From DRGT01 sp035685445 (GTDB lineage Archaea > Thermoproteota > Nitrososphaeria > Nitrososphaerales > Nitrosopumilaceae): a stretch of 44,565 bases of DNA. The stretch is from assembly GCA_035685445.1 (NCBI GenBank), contig DASSAK010000063.1, forward strand, positions 1-44,565, read 5' to 3'. The position numbers and the translations under genes are program-made. Below, one piece after another: positions 1 to 8,615 of the stretch; position 1 is the first letter of the stretch, and every line of letters starts with the position of its first letter. The notes under the pieces are model-generated. The model ran no database searches. It saw only the letters and a program-made list of their open reading frames with translations, and was not told the DNA's origin.

Positions 1-744
1 GATTTTTCAAAAGCTATGGAAATGGCAAAGATGAACGCACATGCATTAGCTTGGCACCCATCAGTAATTGTTAGAAGATCAGTTGCTTATTTTGAAGAAT
101 TACTAAACAATGAAACGCAGATGGTAAATCCTGTTTTAGAATCGTTACCAAAACATATGAGAAAAAATTTCTTTGACAATGTTTTATCATTTTTTAATTT
201 ACGTCAAGAAGAAATCCAAATACAATCAGACTATTTGTTTGAAGATCTGCGTCTACATCCTGTAATTGAAAAAATGAGTACAAGGCAGGATCCTGAATTT
301 ATTAAAATTCTTTTTTCAATTTATGATGAATTACCAAAACCACTACAATTTGCACGAGAGGGGTTTGAAGAATCAGTCAAAGATCCAAACGTTATTTTAA
401 ACACTCTTAGATTAGGAGATAAAACTGGAGAAATAATTGGATTTGCAAAAGGTGGTCCGCTTGAAAGCTATCACTTGCGCCCAGAAATTAAAGATGAAAA
501 TTATGGATTGTATAACACAGTTTTCCTAGAACCAATTTCTCTAAAGATGGGTTACTGGGGGCTTGGAGGAGGTAGTGAAATGAGGCATTTATTTGCCATG
601 CAATCCCATGCAAAAAAATTCAAGTACTTAACAAGTTTTGCACTAAGAGATGTCATTTCAAATCGAGTTAACAGTCCAGAAAAAGCAGAATTTGTTTACA
701 AATTTGATCCTGAACGTTGGGATTACTATAGAGTTACAATATAA
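1..744 (+). CDS. C-terminal part of unknown protein, possibly acetyltransferase-like (5' truncated)
   Basis: The reading frame is open from the first base, with five codons before the first ATG at 16, so the gene probably starts outside the window. About 247 residues are visible. The last 110 residues have alternating beta-strand and Gly-rich segments (GEIIGFAKGG, then KMGYWGLGGGSEMRH) that vaguely recall the acetyl-CoA binding core of GNAT acetyltransferases, but no diagnostic motif is clear. The N-terminal half is helical and charged. It ends 11 bases before the stop of the convergent LarA-family gene. The function is unassigned and the acetyltransferase suggestion is weak. Confidence 0.6.
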   Translation, partial: DFSKAMEMAKMNAHALAWHPSVIVRRSVAYFEELLNNETQMVNPVLESLPKHMRKNFFDNVLSFFNLRQEEIQIQSDYLFEDLRLHPVIEKMSTRQDPEFIKILFSIYDELPKPLQFAREGFEESVKDPNVILNTLRLGDKTGEIIGFAKGGPLESYHLRPEIKDENYGLYNTVFLEPISLKMGYWGLGGGSEMRHLFAMQSHAKKFKYLTSFALRDVISNRVNSPEKAEFVYKFDPERWDYYRVTI

Positions 745-754
745 TTGAAAAAAA

Positions 755-2032
755 TTATTTTATAATTGGAAGCGTCATCAATGAATTTGGAAGTAAAATT
801 ACGTCTAAATTTTTGCCCAAATCATTTTGAATTAATTCAAACGCTTCATTCATGGTAGAAGCAGGAATCATTTTTACATCTTTTACAATTTGTGATTTTT
901 TGGAACCAACTATAATTATGTTACAATATTTTAGTACATTTGCCATCATAAATGCCCGTTGCTCTCCAGCTTTGAAGTCATCTTTATGATCAAGTATCTG
1001 CTCAAGTGATTCAGTTTTTAGCATTTCAAAAAAACGCTGCTCACCTACACCTTCACCAGCACCTTCAATGCAGGTTGCAGGAATTACGATATATCCATTA
1101 TTTTTTACAACCCTGGTAGGAAGATAATAAAGATAACTTGCTGCTCGACTTGTTTGATACAGATTTGTATCTTTAGGAAATCCTACGCCACAAATTGCTA
1201 CATCAAATGATTTAGTTATTATAGTTTCTGAAATTTTTTTTGCAGAAGTAACAAGTGTTTTGTAAGTTGCAGATGGCTCACCAGCTTTAATATTAACAAT
1301 ATTTTTTTTATCATCTAGTATAACGTTTACAATAAAATCTAACCCTACTTTATTTCCAATTTCAATTATGTCTTCATTAAATATATTCCCATCAATGTTT
1401 CCAATTCTAGAATTTTTGTGTTCAATAAAATCTCGGGAATGTGTTTTACTAATTGTTTCATCCCCGGCAACTCCAATTGCCAATGTTTTGTATCCTCCAC
1501 TATATCCAGCGTATTGATGAGGTTCAACAACGCCGATAGAGATTAAAAAATCAGAATTATAAGCTATTTTTGATATTTTTATTGGGGTGCCATTTTTTGT
1601 GGTCCCAAGTGAAATGAGATTCTGTTCATTTTTTGCATCATGGTTAATGATCTGAAAATTCTTTACAATTTTTTCTCCATACTTTTCCATTTTTTCTTCA
1701 ACAGTCATTTCTCTGTGCAGGCCAGAAGCAATTAACAAAGTCAGATTTTTCGGATCAGTTTTTTCTAAAATTTGTTCCACTAAAAGTGGCAAAATTTCCT
1801 TATCTGGAGAAGATCGGGTGATATCAGTTACAATGATGCACACCGAATCATCTTTTTTTATTAATTCGGAAAGCGGTTTAGAGTTTATTGGATTTAAAAG
1901 TGCGTTTTTTATCGATTCAGAAACATTAGATATGGAAGGCATCGGATTGCTTTTAGCTATAGTTACATTAAATCCAGAAGGCATTTCAAACGAAATTTCT
2001 TCTTTGCCATAAGGTATTTTGAAAGTAGTCAT
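755..2032 (-). CDS. larA: LarA-family (nickel-pincer lactate racemase-like) protein
   Basis: This 425-residue protein matches the LarA family in length and motifs. It has TDITRSSP at residues 69-76, then ASGLHREMT (His106), EPHQYAGYSGGYK (His172, Lys182) and THS (His198). In Lactobacillus LarA the equivalent residues are His108, His174, Lys184 and His200, which hold the nickel-pincer cofactor, so the key set is intact with a constant offset of two. LarA-type enzymes racemise or epimerise 2-hydroxy acids. The start is placed at the ATG at 2032; the frame stays open for 58 further codons, but they overlap the divergent secreted-protein gene and lie outside the family's length. The cofactor genes larB, larC and larE are not in the window, so the substrate and cofactor status are unknown. 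Confidence 0.82.
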   Translation of the reverse strand: MTTFKIPYGKEEISFEMPSGFNVTIAKSNPMPSISNVSESIKNALLNPINSKPLSELIKKDDSVCIIVTDITRSSPDKEILPLLVEQILEKTDPKNLTLLIASGLHREMTVEEKMEKYGEKIVKNFQIINHDAKNEQNLISLGTTKNGTPIKISKIAYNSDFLISIGVVEPHQYAGYSGGYKTLAIGVAGDETISKTHSRDFIEHKNSRIGNIDGNIFNEDIIEIGNKVGLDFIVNVILDDKKNIVNIKAGEPSATYKTLVTSAKKISETIITKSFDVAICGVGFPKDTNLYQTSRAASYLYYLPTRVVKNNGYIVIPATCIEGAGEGVGEQRFFEMLKTESLEQILDHKDDFKAGEQRAFMMANVLKYCNIIIVGSKKSQIVKDVKMIPASTMNEAFELIQNDLGKNLDVILLPNSLMTLPIIK

Positions 2033-2090
2033 TTTTAGCCCAATAATATTATACGCAAACGCTTTAGTATGATAAAAATTTGAAATTTTC

Positions 2091-2513
2091 GTGATAAGGT
2101 TACTTTTTCTGTTGCTAGGTGTAATTTTAGCCTCAATTTTATCTACAGTATATGGAGCTGAAGCATTAGATAGAGTTCCTGCATCATCTCCTAGATTAGA
2201 AAACATTGGGGGAAACCAAGTTTCACAAAATGTAATTGTAAATCAGCTTGTTCAAGTAACTGCAGATGTTACAAATAATCAAGAAATTTCACAAGATTTT
2301 GTTTATATTGTTCAAATTAAAGATGAATCTGGAGTTATACGTTATCTTGCATGGATTTCTGGAACATTGCAACCAGGACAGTCATTTAGTGCAGCACGTT
2401 CATGGACACCAGACACATCAGGAAAGTTTGTTGCAGAGATTTTTGTTTGGGAAAGTTTTTCAAATCCGGATCCATTATCGAATTCAGTATCACTTACTAT
2501 AACAGCAAGCTAA
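2091..2513 (+). CDS. Small secreted protein with beta-sandwich-like domain
   Basis: This 140-residue protein starts with GTG and has a clear signal peptide (hydrophobic residues 3-18, cleavage probably after VYGA). The mature part contains DVTNNQEISQDFVYIVQIKD and ends in an Ig/CARDB-like pattern: TADVTNNQ, YIVQIKDESG, WISGTLQPGQSFSA, then KFVAEIFVWES. This resembles the small extracellular beta-sandwich proteins common at the surface of ammonia-oxidising archaea. It is transcribed divergently from the LarA gene with 58 bases between starts. No enzyme motif is visible; a role as a surface or adhesion module is an inference. Confidence 0.75.
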   Translation: MIRLLFLLLGVILASILSTVYGAEALDRVPASSPRLENIGGNQVSQNVIVNQLVQVTADVTNNQEISQDFVYIVQIKDESGVIRYLAWISGTLQPGQSFSAARSWTPDTSGKFVAEIFVWESFSNPDPLSNSVSLTITAS

Positions 2514-2551
2514 CATGAAAATTTTCCTAACACAAAAAGTGTTGAGAGATA

Positions 2552-3814
2552 TTGAATGAAAAACTTGATCGTCTTTTAAAAACACTGGGACCGGGAATAT
2601 TGTTTGCAAGTACCGCTATTGGAGTTTCACATCTTGTGCAGTCAACAAGGGCAGGTGCAGAATTTGGTTTTGCATTAATAATTTTTGTTTTGCTAGCAAA
2701 TTTGTTAAAATATCCTTTTTTTGAATACGGATCACGTTATGCAAACGTAACTGGAACAAGCATTATCGATGGCTACAAACGATTAGGAAAAAATGCGCTT
2801 GTATTATATTTTTTAATTACAATTGGTTCAATGTTTTTTGTTACTGCAGCTGTTGGTTTTGTTACAGCGGGTTTTCTTGAAAATTTATTTCAAATAGATT
2901 TTCTAGAAATTTGGACAGTTGTCATTTTATTTATTGTATGTGCAGCAATTCTAAGTGTTGGAAAATATAGAGCTCTTGACGGATTAATTAAGATAATTGC
3001 AACTGTGTTAGTAATTTCAACAATTACCGCATTTATTTTAGCATTAGTTAATGGTCCAGTTGAGAAGGTCGAGGAGTTTGAACCGAAGGTTGTATGGAAT
3101 CAGGCAGGAATTTTCTTTTTGATTGCATTAATGGGTTGGATGCCTACTGCAGTGGATATATCTAGCTGGAACAGTTTGTGGACATTGGAGAGAATCAGAC
3201 AGACAAAATTTAGGCCAAAATTAAAGGAAACCTTGTTTGAATTCAGGCTAGCATACGCAATCACGGCTGTTTTAGCATTATTGTTTGTTACATTGGGAGC
3301 ATACATTTTTTATGGTTCTGGCGAAACCTTGCCAAACAACAATTCCTTGTTTGCACACAAAATTGTTACACTATATACTGAAACAATTGGGGATTGGAGT
3401 TACATCATTATTGCCTCAGCTGCATTTAGTGTAATGTTTGGAACGATAATTGCAGTGTTTGATGGGTATTCTAGATCATTGGGAAGAACCATAGAATTGT
3501 TATTTGAGAAAAAAGATCATAATCCAAAATCATATTATTCAAAAAACATGTACATTATGTTTATTTTGATTCTTGCTGTTGGGGCATTCATTGTAATTTT
3601 TCAATTTGGGGACAAGCTAAAAGAGCTTGTAGATATTGCAACAATAATTTCATTTTTGATTGCACCCATAATTGCTGTTTTTAATTTTAAGTTGGTTACA
3701 GGAAAATATCTTGAAAAAAATTTTCAACCTTCAATATGGCTGAAAATTTTAAGCTATTCTGGAATAGTATTTCTTTCTGGTTTTGCCATATTTTTTATCA
3801 TTACTAGATTTTAA
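2552..3814 (+). CDS. Divergent Nramp-family transporter-like membrane protein
   Basis: This 420-residue integral membrane protein has about 11 hydrophobic segments. The opening LGPGILFASTAIGVSH aligns with TM1 of Nramp/MntH metal transporters (GPG then DPGN), and GWMPTAVDISSW aligns with the TM6 MPH region. The metal-binding DPGN is replaced by GVSH, and MPH by MPT, so manganese or iron transport in the canonical way is doubtful; other Nramp-like branches move other cations. The start is TTG, because an in-frame TGA lies nine bases upstream and no ATG occurs in the first TM region. It lies 38 bases after the small secreted protein gene and may be co-transcribed with it. Confidence 0.75.
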   Translation: MNEKLDRLLKTLGPGILFASTAIGVSHLVQSTRAGAEFGFALIIFVLLANLLKYPFFEYGSRYANVTGTSIIDGYKRLGKNALVLYFLITIGSMFFVTAAVGFVTAGFLENLFQIDFLEIWTVVILFIVCAAILSVGKYRALDGLIKIIATVLVISTITAFILALVNGPVEKVEEFEPKVVWNQAGIFFLIALMGWMPTAVDISSWNSLWTLERIRQTKFRPKLKETLFEFRLAYAITAVLALLFVTLGAYIFYGSGETLPNNNSLFAHKIVTLYTETIGDWSYIIIASAAFSVMFGTIIAVFDGYSRSLGRTIELLFEKKDHNPKSYYSKNMYIMFILILAVGAFIVIFQFGDKLKELVDIATIISFLIAPIIAVFNFKLVTGKYLEKNFQPSIWLKILSYSGIVFLSGFAIFFIITRF

Positions 3815-3951
3815 CAAATTTAGTTTGCCATACAGTAAAATTTTTTAACTCATTTTTTTGGACATTTTGTGAAGTCAAAATCTGTAATTTGCCTCGAAGT
3901 TAAATTATTTTTACAGTATGCCGCTAATAGCACCTCTAGTTAGTAACCTGC

Positions 3952-4095
3952 ATGACAATGGGTTATTGTGTCAAATGTAGAGCCAAAAGAGAGATCAAAG
4001 GGGCTAGCCCTACAACTCTCAAAAACGGCAAACCAGCCGTAAAAGGCACATGTGGAACATGTAACACAAAGATGTTCAGAATAGGTAAAGGCTGA
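3952..4095 (+). CDS. Zinc-ribbon microprotein (47 aa, DUF5679-like)
   Basis: This 47-residue ORF reads MTMGYCVKCRAKREIKGA at its start and contains CVKC and CGTC knuckles about 30 residues apart, ending MFRIGKG. It resembles the short DUF5679-type zinc-ribbon proteins that are common in archaea and actinobacteria. The start may be the ATG at 3952 or the one at 3958. Two CxxC pairs would bind one zinc ion. The function is unknown; nucleic-acid or protein binding is the usual guess for such ribbons. Confidence 0.8.
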   Translation: MTMGYCVKCRAKREIKGASPTTLKNGKPAVKGTCGTCNTKMFRIGKG

Positions 4096-4126
4096 ACATT
4101 TTTATCATTTTTTTCAAACTACAAAT

Positions 4127-4379
4127 TTAGAATTTCCAACTATCATCTAGGCCTTTCCATAACGCCTTAAACTGACTCGGATCTTGATTAATTTCTTCTT
4201 TGATTCTATTTTCTAATACAAAAAAAGAAATTTTCTAATGCATCTATTCCTCCATCTAAATACAGCTCTTTGCCAATTTCTGAAATTCTCTGCTTTTTTT
4301 GCCCTATTTCATCTGAGTTGGGCTTTTGAAGGCAAAAAGTCGTCAAATCGGTTAATTCCTCCTCTAGCATGAAATCCAT
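4127..4379 (-). pseudogene. Small acidic protein gene with a one-base frameshift in a 7-base homopolymer
   Basis: Read on the minus strand from ATG 4379, the first frame gives 57 residues beginning MDFMLEEELTDLTTFC and stops at 4206. Just before the stop is a run of seven T (plus-strand A, 4220-4226). Removing one T joins it to a second frame that continues FVLENRIKEEINQDPSQF and ends KGLDDSWKF at 4127. The joined product would be 83 residues, acidic, helical and coherent over its full length. This is either a sequencing or assembly error at the homopolymer, a recent inactivation, or a programmed slip. No function is recognised. Confidence 0.65.
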
Positions 4380-4433
4380 AAAGTTTCAGAAATTGTGCTG
4401 AATAAAGGTCAAAAAATAAAAAATGGAGTATTC

Positions 4434-5756
4434 TTATTGGAAAGGATCGATGAATGGACAGTTTACTATGTGATCGCTATCCATAGGTCTTGCAATGTTG
4501 ACGTTAATTTGTCCTTCTTGCTTGTAGAAGTTGATGTCACCAACATTTTCCAATACTGCGGCACTAGCAGGATCGTTCCAGCCAATCATGAAGATTCTCC
4601 ACATCGGACTGTAGTTTTTATCACCTGGTGCACTCGCTGCGATTCCTGCTTGAAATCCTAGTGGGCCTGAACCTTTAATTCCATTATTAAATTGGAATAG
4701 GTCTACAGCTGCAGAGTTTGCAATCAAGCTTGCAGAAGTCGGTGCATTAGTTACACCCATCATTCCAGCTGGACCAGATGGCGTTGCATCAGTTACAATG
4801 TAATAGATTGTCCTACCATCAGGACCCCAACCTCTATGTGCGATGAACGTTACTGTCATGTTTTCCTTATCAATTTCAAGAACTTGCGCTCCACCGTATG
4901 GAGTATCATCAGTTAATGTTTTGTCTTTTTTAACCTTCATTTGGCCATCGGGCCAGACAATTTGTGGCATGTTTAGAACAACAGACAATTCATTCAAAGT
5001 GACCTTTCCTTCGTCAGCAGCTTTTAAAATTTCAGCTTCTGATTTTAGTCGTTTTGCTTCAAAACCTTCATTCCATGTTACATGTACATGAGATGTAAGT
5101 GCACTGTATTTTTCTGCTTGTGCAGGTGTTGAAGTAAACACTTCGCCTTGGAATCCATGAACTCCTTTACCAACAACTCCATTTGTAAACATGTATGTTT
5201 TTGACAAGGCTTGTTTTGGTGCATTCTTTAAAAGAGGAGCTAATTCAACTTTCCATCCTTGATTCTCTGTGATGAGTTTTGCATGTGTTTCGTCACTAGA
5301 GTCAGTAATTATGAAAAAAACTGCTGCTCCATCATACCATCCTTTATGTAATGGAATTTCTGCGGGCACATTTGCTCTTGATAGTCGTAATTTTGATCCT
5401 GGTTTTTCAGTTTCTTTTTCGGTCATTGTTTCAGTTTTTGTTTCAGTTTTTGGTGCGGGTGCAGGTGCTGTTTTAGGCGTTACTTCGGGCTCTTCAGCTC
5501 GTTCACCAATTTTTGCACTCTGGCCCTTATCCTTTTTGAACTGCTCATAACCTCCTGGGTATTCAGAACATAATCTATCACCACAAACAACAGATTTGTT
5601 TGCAGAGCCATAGGATTTTGCCCCTACACGATCAGGTGCGTTTTTGCCTTGACTTTTTGCTGCGTCAGCATCCTCCACAACATAGTCTGTTCCAAGAGCC
5701 ATTGTGAATAGAGGAAGTACTGCTAGCAATCCAAGATATTTCAGAGTCTTATTCAT
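4434..5756 (-). CDS. Large secreted protein with two related domains
   Basis: This 440-residue protein has a signal peptide (LKYLGLLAVLPLFTMALG). It is followed by a short Cys-containing region (CGDRLC), a Pro/Thr/Glu/Lys linker at about residues 88-125 (APAPAPKTETKTETMTEKE), and two similar beta-rich halves. The first half has GWYDGAAVFFIITDSSDE, TNGVVGKGVHGFQGEVF and HVTWNEG. The second has RTIYYIVTDATPSG, NNGIKGSGPLGFQAG and FMIGWNDP. The parallel motif order shows an internal duplication. The family looks like the conserved exported proteins of ammonia-oxidising archaea; metal or ligand binding is unproven. No membrane anchor or sorting signal is seen at the C-terminus. Confidence 0.78.
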   Translation of the reverse strand: MNKTLKYLGLLAVLPLFTMALGTDYVVEDADAAKSQGKNAPDRVGAKSYGSANKSVVCGDRLCSEYPGGYEQFKKDKGQSAKIGERAEEPEVTPKTAPAPAPKTETKTETMTEKETEKPGSKLRLSRANVPAEIPLHKGWYDGAAVFFIITDSSDETHAKLITENQGWKVELAPLLKNAPKQALSKTYMFTNGVVGKGVHGFQGEVFTSTPAQAEKYSALTSHVHVTWNEGFEAKRLKSEAEILKAADEGKVTLNELSVVLNMPQIVWPDGQMKVKKDKTLTDDTPYGGAQVLEIDKENMTVTFIAHRGWGPDGRTIYYIVTDATPSGPAGMMGVTNAPTSASLIANSAAVDLFQFNNGIKGSGPLGFQAGIAASAPGDKNYSPMWRIFMIGWNDPASAAVLENVGDINFYKQEGQINVNIARPMDSDHIVNCPFIDPFQ

Positions 5757-5849
5757 TGGAAATTGGCCCTCGCAAATGGTTAAAAGTATTTTTCCAAATC
5801 AGATAATTTTAATTTCGGTTTGTCTGAAAAATTACTTTTATAATTTTGA

Positions 5850-7559
5850 TTATTTTGTTTTTAGTTTATCATGAATTTGGGCTAGAATAAGTTCTGCTTT
5901 TTCTTTATTTTCAAAGTTCTCATTACCTCCATCCATGATAGAATCAATTTCATAACTTTTGTCAACTAGTACATTTGCAACATGATTATCAAGGGTTCCA
6001 TTACCAATCAAATAATATGCAAACACAGTGTTCTTTTGACCAATTCTGTGCAAACGATCTTCTGCTTGCCTATGAATCGCAGGACTCCAATCAAGTTCTG
6101 CAAATATAACGTATCTTGCACGATTAAGATTAATTCCAACATTTCCGGCTCTTAATCCTGCTATCATTAGTTTTGATTCCCCATTTTGAAACTTGTCAAT
6201 TTGTTCTTGTCTAACTTTATCTGATTGTCCGCCAATGATTGAGACAGGTGAAAAGTCACTGAGATTTTGGTGTAAAAGATTATGAATTGATTTATGGTGA
6301 CAGAAAACTACAACGCTTTCTTCAATTTCCATAATGTTAGATACAAAATTTATCACATGAGGAAGCTTTGCTATTCCTGCAGCTTGTCGTTCGCTTTGAA
6401 TGGCTCTTTGATACGATGCTGATTTATCAAATGCGCTTTCAGCATCTTTTTGTTCTTCTTCTAATTTTTTCCAGATTCTATCTAATTCATTAAAGTAGTA
6501 ATTTGTATCTGCATCAATAACTTCTTTGTATCTTACTTTATCTTTTAATTCTTTAAGAACATCTGTTTTACGTCTTCGAAGCATCACATGTTTTTGTAAT
6601 TGATGTCTTAATGATTCACGCTTATTTTTTAGAACAATGGCTTTACCTTTTTCATTTACATAGCAAAAATATTCACAAAATTCATTAAAGTTTCCCAACA
6701 GTCCTGGTCTCAAAATATCAACAATAGGCCATATTTCAGAACCTCTGTTGTAAATTGGAGTCCCAGATAAACCAATACGATATTTGATTGATGGTAAACT
6801 GGCTAATTTTTTTACAGCATCATATTTTTTAGTGGTCTTAGAACGTAGGTTTTGTACTTCATCACAAACAATTGTTCTGATATCTAATTTTGATAAATCG
6901 TTTGAACGTTTGAAAAGTAAATCATAATTAATTATGTAAAAATCAAATTTTCCAAGTTCTTCTGACTTTCCTCGGCGAATAATTGTTGATGTTGGAACTT
7001 TATTTTCTACTATACGGCCATTCCTACTTTTTCTTTTCATGAATTTCTCAATTTCACGTTGCCAGTTGTTTAGAGTAACTAATGGAGCCACCACCAATAC
7101 CGGAAATGCTTGTTTTTCAGTTGACAAATATGCTAATGTTTCAACAGTTTTTCCTAAACCCATTTCATCAGCCAGTAATGCGTTTCCACTTGATTTTAAA
7201 AGAAAATCCAAGCCTTCTTTTTGAAAATTAAGTAATTTTCCACGGAATTGTTCGCCGGGTTGTACACGTTCTAATTTTTCTGTTTTAGGAATAACTGTTT
7301 TTTGGGGTTTTGATTTTATAGATTTTCTTTGCCAAGCTGATTTTGATAAAATATCAAGGGGATATCTTTCTAAAATCCATTTTAGATGTTTTACATTTTC
7401 TGAGCTATCTGGAACAATTGCTTCATTTGGTCCCTCACCATACCAAGATTCGGGTATTAGTTTTGACACCATAGAAACAGCCCTAGATCCGGTCACTTTC
7501 CAACTCCAGGTTTTTGAGTAATTGTCAAGCACGTATTCCAAAGTTCCAAAATTTTTCAT
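5850..7559 (-). CDS. SNF2-family DNA-dependent ATPase / helicase
   Basis: This 569-residue protein carries the SNF2 helicase motifs in order: motif I LADEMGLGKTVETL, motif II CDEVQNLRS (DEVQ in place of the usual DEAH), motif III GLSGTPIYNRG, motif V AGLRAGNVGINL and motif VI QAEDRLHRIGQ. The N-terminal 100 residues form a short poorly conserved domain, and there is no extra chromatin-reader or nuclease domain. SNF2 enzymes translocate on double-stranded DNA to remodel bound proteins or restart forks. It stands alone with about 90 bases on one side and 60 on the other. The family call is secure; the particular role is open. Confidence 0.92.
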   Translation of the reverse strand: MKNFGTLEYVLDNYSKTWSWKVTGSRAVSMVSKLIPESWYGEGPNEAIVPDSSENVKHLKWILERYPLDILSKSAWQRKSIKSKPQKTVIPKTEKLERVQPGEQFRGKLLNFQKEGLDFLLKSSGNALLADEMGLGKTVETLAYLSTEKQAFPVLVVAPLVTLNNWQREIEKFMKRKSRNGRIVENKVPTSTIIRRGKSEELGKFDFYIINYDLLFKRSNDLSKLDIRTIVCDEVQNLRSKTTKKYDAVKKLASLPSIKYRIGLSGTPIYNRGSEIWPIVDILRPGLLGNFNEFCEYFCYVNEKGKAIVLKNKRESLRHQLQKHVMLRRRKTDVLKELKDKVRYKEVIDADTNYYFNELDRIWKKLEEEQKDAESAFDKSASYQRAIQSERQAAGIAKLPHVINFVSNIMEIEESVVVFCHHKSIHNLLHQNLSDFSPVSIIGGQSDKVRQEQIDKFQNGESKLMIAGLRAGNVGINLNRARYVIFAELDWSPAIHRQAEDRLHRIGQKNTVFAYYLIGNGTLDNHVANVLVDKSYEIDSIMDGGNENFENKEKAELILAQIHDKLKTK

Positions 7560-7619
7560 GATGTTTTCAGTGTTTTGCCAAGAATTGTTTTTCTGGTTTA
7601 TGAATCTTAGTATAGATTT

Positions 7620-7757
7620 CTACGTTCTATGATCTTGTTCACTATGAGGTTTTGTTGATTCGTCATGACAGTCACATTCACATAGGTATGTTTTGTGATC
7701 GTTTTTACAGTCAATACATTCGTAATGTTTGTGATTTTCACAACTTGAACAGATCAT
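7620..7757 (-). CDS. Cys/His-rich zinc-binding microprotein (45 aa)
   Basis: This 45-residue ORF contains CSSC, then CIDC, then CECDCHDE with several His residues (HKH, DHK, PHS). There are seven Cys and six His in total, which would suit one or two zinc ions. The composition and spacing recall B-box or AN1-like minimal fingers, but it is too short to assign. An AT-rich TATA-like element lies upstream near 7794-7806. It sits between the SNF2 gene and a hypothetical gene on the same strand. Function unknown. Confidence 0.68.
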   Translation of the reverse strand: MICSSCENHKHYECIDCKNDHKTYLCECDCHDESTKPHSEQDHRT

Positions 7758-7822
7758 ATATCAAAAATGCATCTCCTAACTTGAAAAGTTTTTCATTTTA
7801 TACAAGTTTTTACCAAAAAAGA

Positions 7823-8482
7823 TTAAAAATCTACTTCGCTTTTAGATAGTAGGCCTTCTGTTAATTCTAGATATCCATTTGGATCCAATTCTTTCGCAAA
7901 TCCTTTGTCAATATTTATCAGATACACTGAATGCAATCTAGCGTTTAAAATATCATCAAACTCAATTGGTGGGTTTTTGTAGTATCTATCACAAAATGAT
8001 TTTATTTTTGAAATCTCATCTTTGTCTCGTGCATTCGGCGGATAAAGAAAGAGTTTTTGAATAGGCAGTATTCCAATGACAGGAGTAGCCAAAGAAAACT
8101 TTGAACAGAATTTGCTATATCTAGCAATTTTACTAATTATTCGTGCGATGTAATAATCGACAGTATCTAATGCGTGTTCAGGGGGAGTAAAACCAGTCTC
8201 AATTTCAACAATAGTAGTCCCATCTCCTTTTGTAGCAAACAAATCACATACCAAAATGTCAGAAATTGATTTTTCAACATCAACCGAATATCCATTTTTA
8301 ATTAGATTTGCAGCACAAATTAATTCTAAAACAGAATGGTTAATTTTTACTAAATTCTGTTCATAGAGCTCTATGAGTTTTTGACGCACATAGTTTAACT
8401 TTGGCAGGTCATTTTTGTTCAAATGATGTGAAAGAGTTTCAGTTATTTCATAAACATCATTTCGGAATTTCTCTAAATCCAT
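7823..8482 (-). CDS. Conserved hypothetical protein, possible nuclease-like fold
   Basis: This 219-residue soluble protein is mainly helical at the N-terminus. Its central part reads ICAANLIKNGYSVDVE, SDILVCDLFAT, then TTIVEIETGFTPP. A helix, an Asp-bearing strand and a strand with ExE is the layout of PD-(D/E)XK nucleases and related restriction-like folds, although the final Lys is Glu here (EIE), so catalysis is uncertain. The rest has no recognisable motif. It starts with ATG at 8482 and is divergent from the secreted protein at 8616. The nuclease idea is a guess from motif layout. Confidence 0.65.
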   Translation of the reverse strand: MDLEKFRNDVYEITETLSHHLNKNDLPKLNYVRQKLIELYEQNLVKINHSVLELICAANLIKNGYSVDVEKSISDILVCDLFATKGDGTTIVEIETGFTPPEHALDTVDYYIARIISKIARYSKFCSKFSLATPVIGILPIQKLFLYPPNARDKDEISKIKSFCDRYYKNPPIEFDDILNARLHSVYLINIDKGFAKELDPNGYLELTEGLLSKSEVDF

Positions 8483-8615
8483 TTATTCAAATCGGATTAA
8501 ATTTTGGTATTTAATAACTTATGAAGTGGTTTGAGACTGAATCAACAATTATTGTCTAGCAGCGTGAATAATTCTAGATATCTGATCTTAACAACTCAAA
8601 TCAAAACTAGCCTCC

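Noticed and set aside
4395..4661. 88-residue plus-strand frame
   Set aside because: It is antisense to the end of the secreted protein gene, with no coding signature.
7652..7849. 65-residue plus-strand frame
   Set aside because: It lies opposite the Cys/His-rich microprotein and has no promoter or motif.
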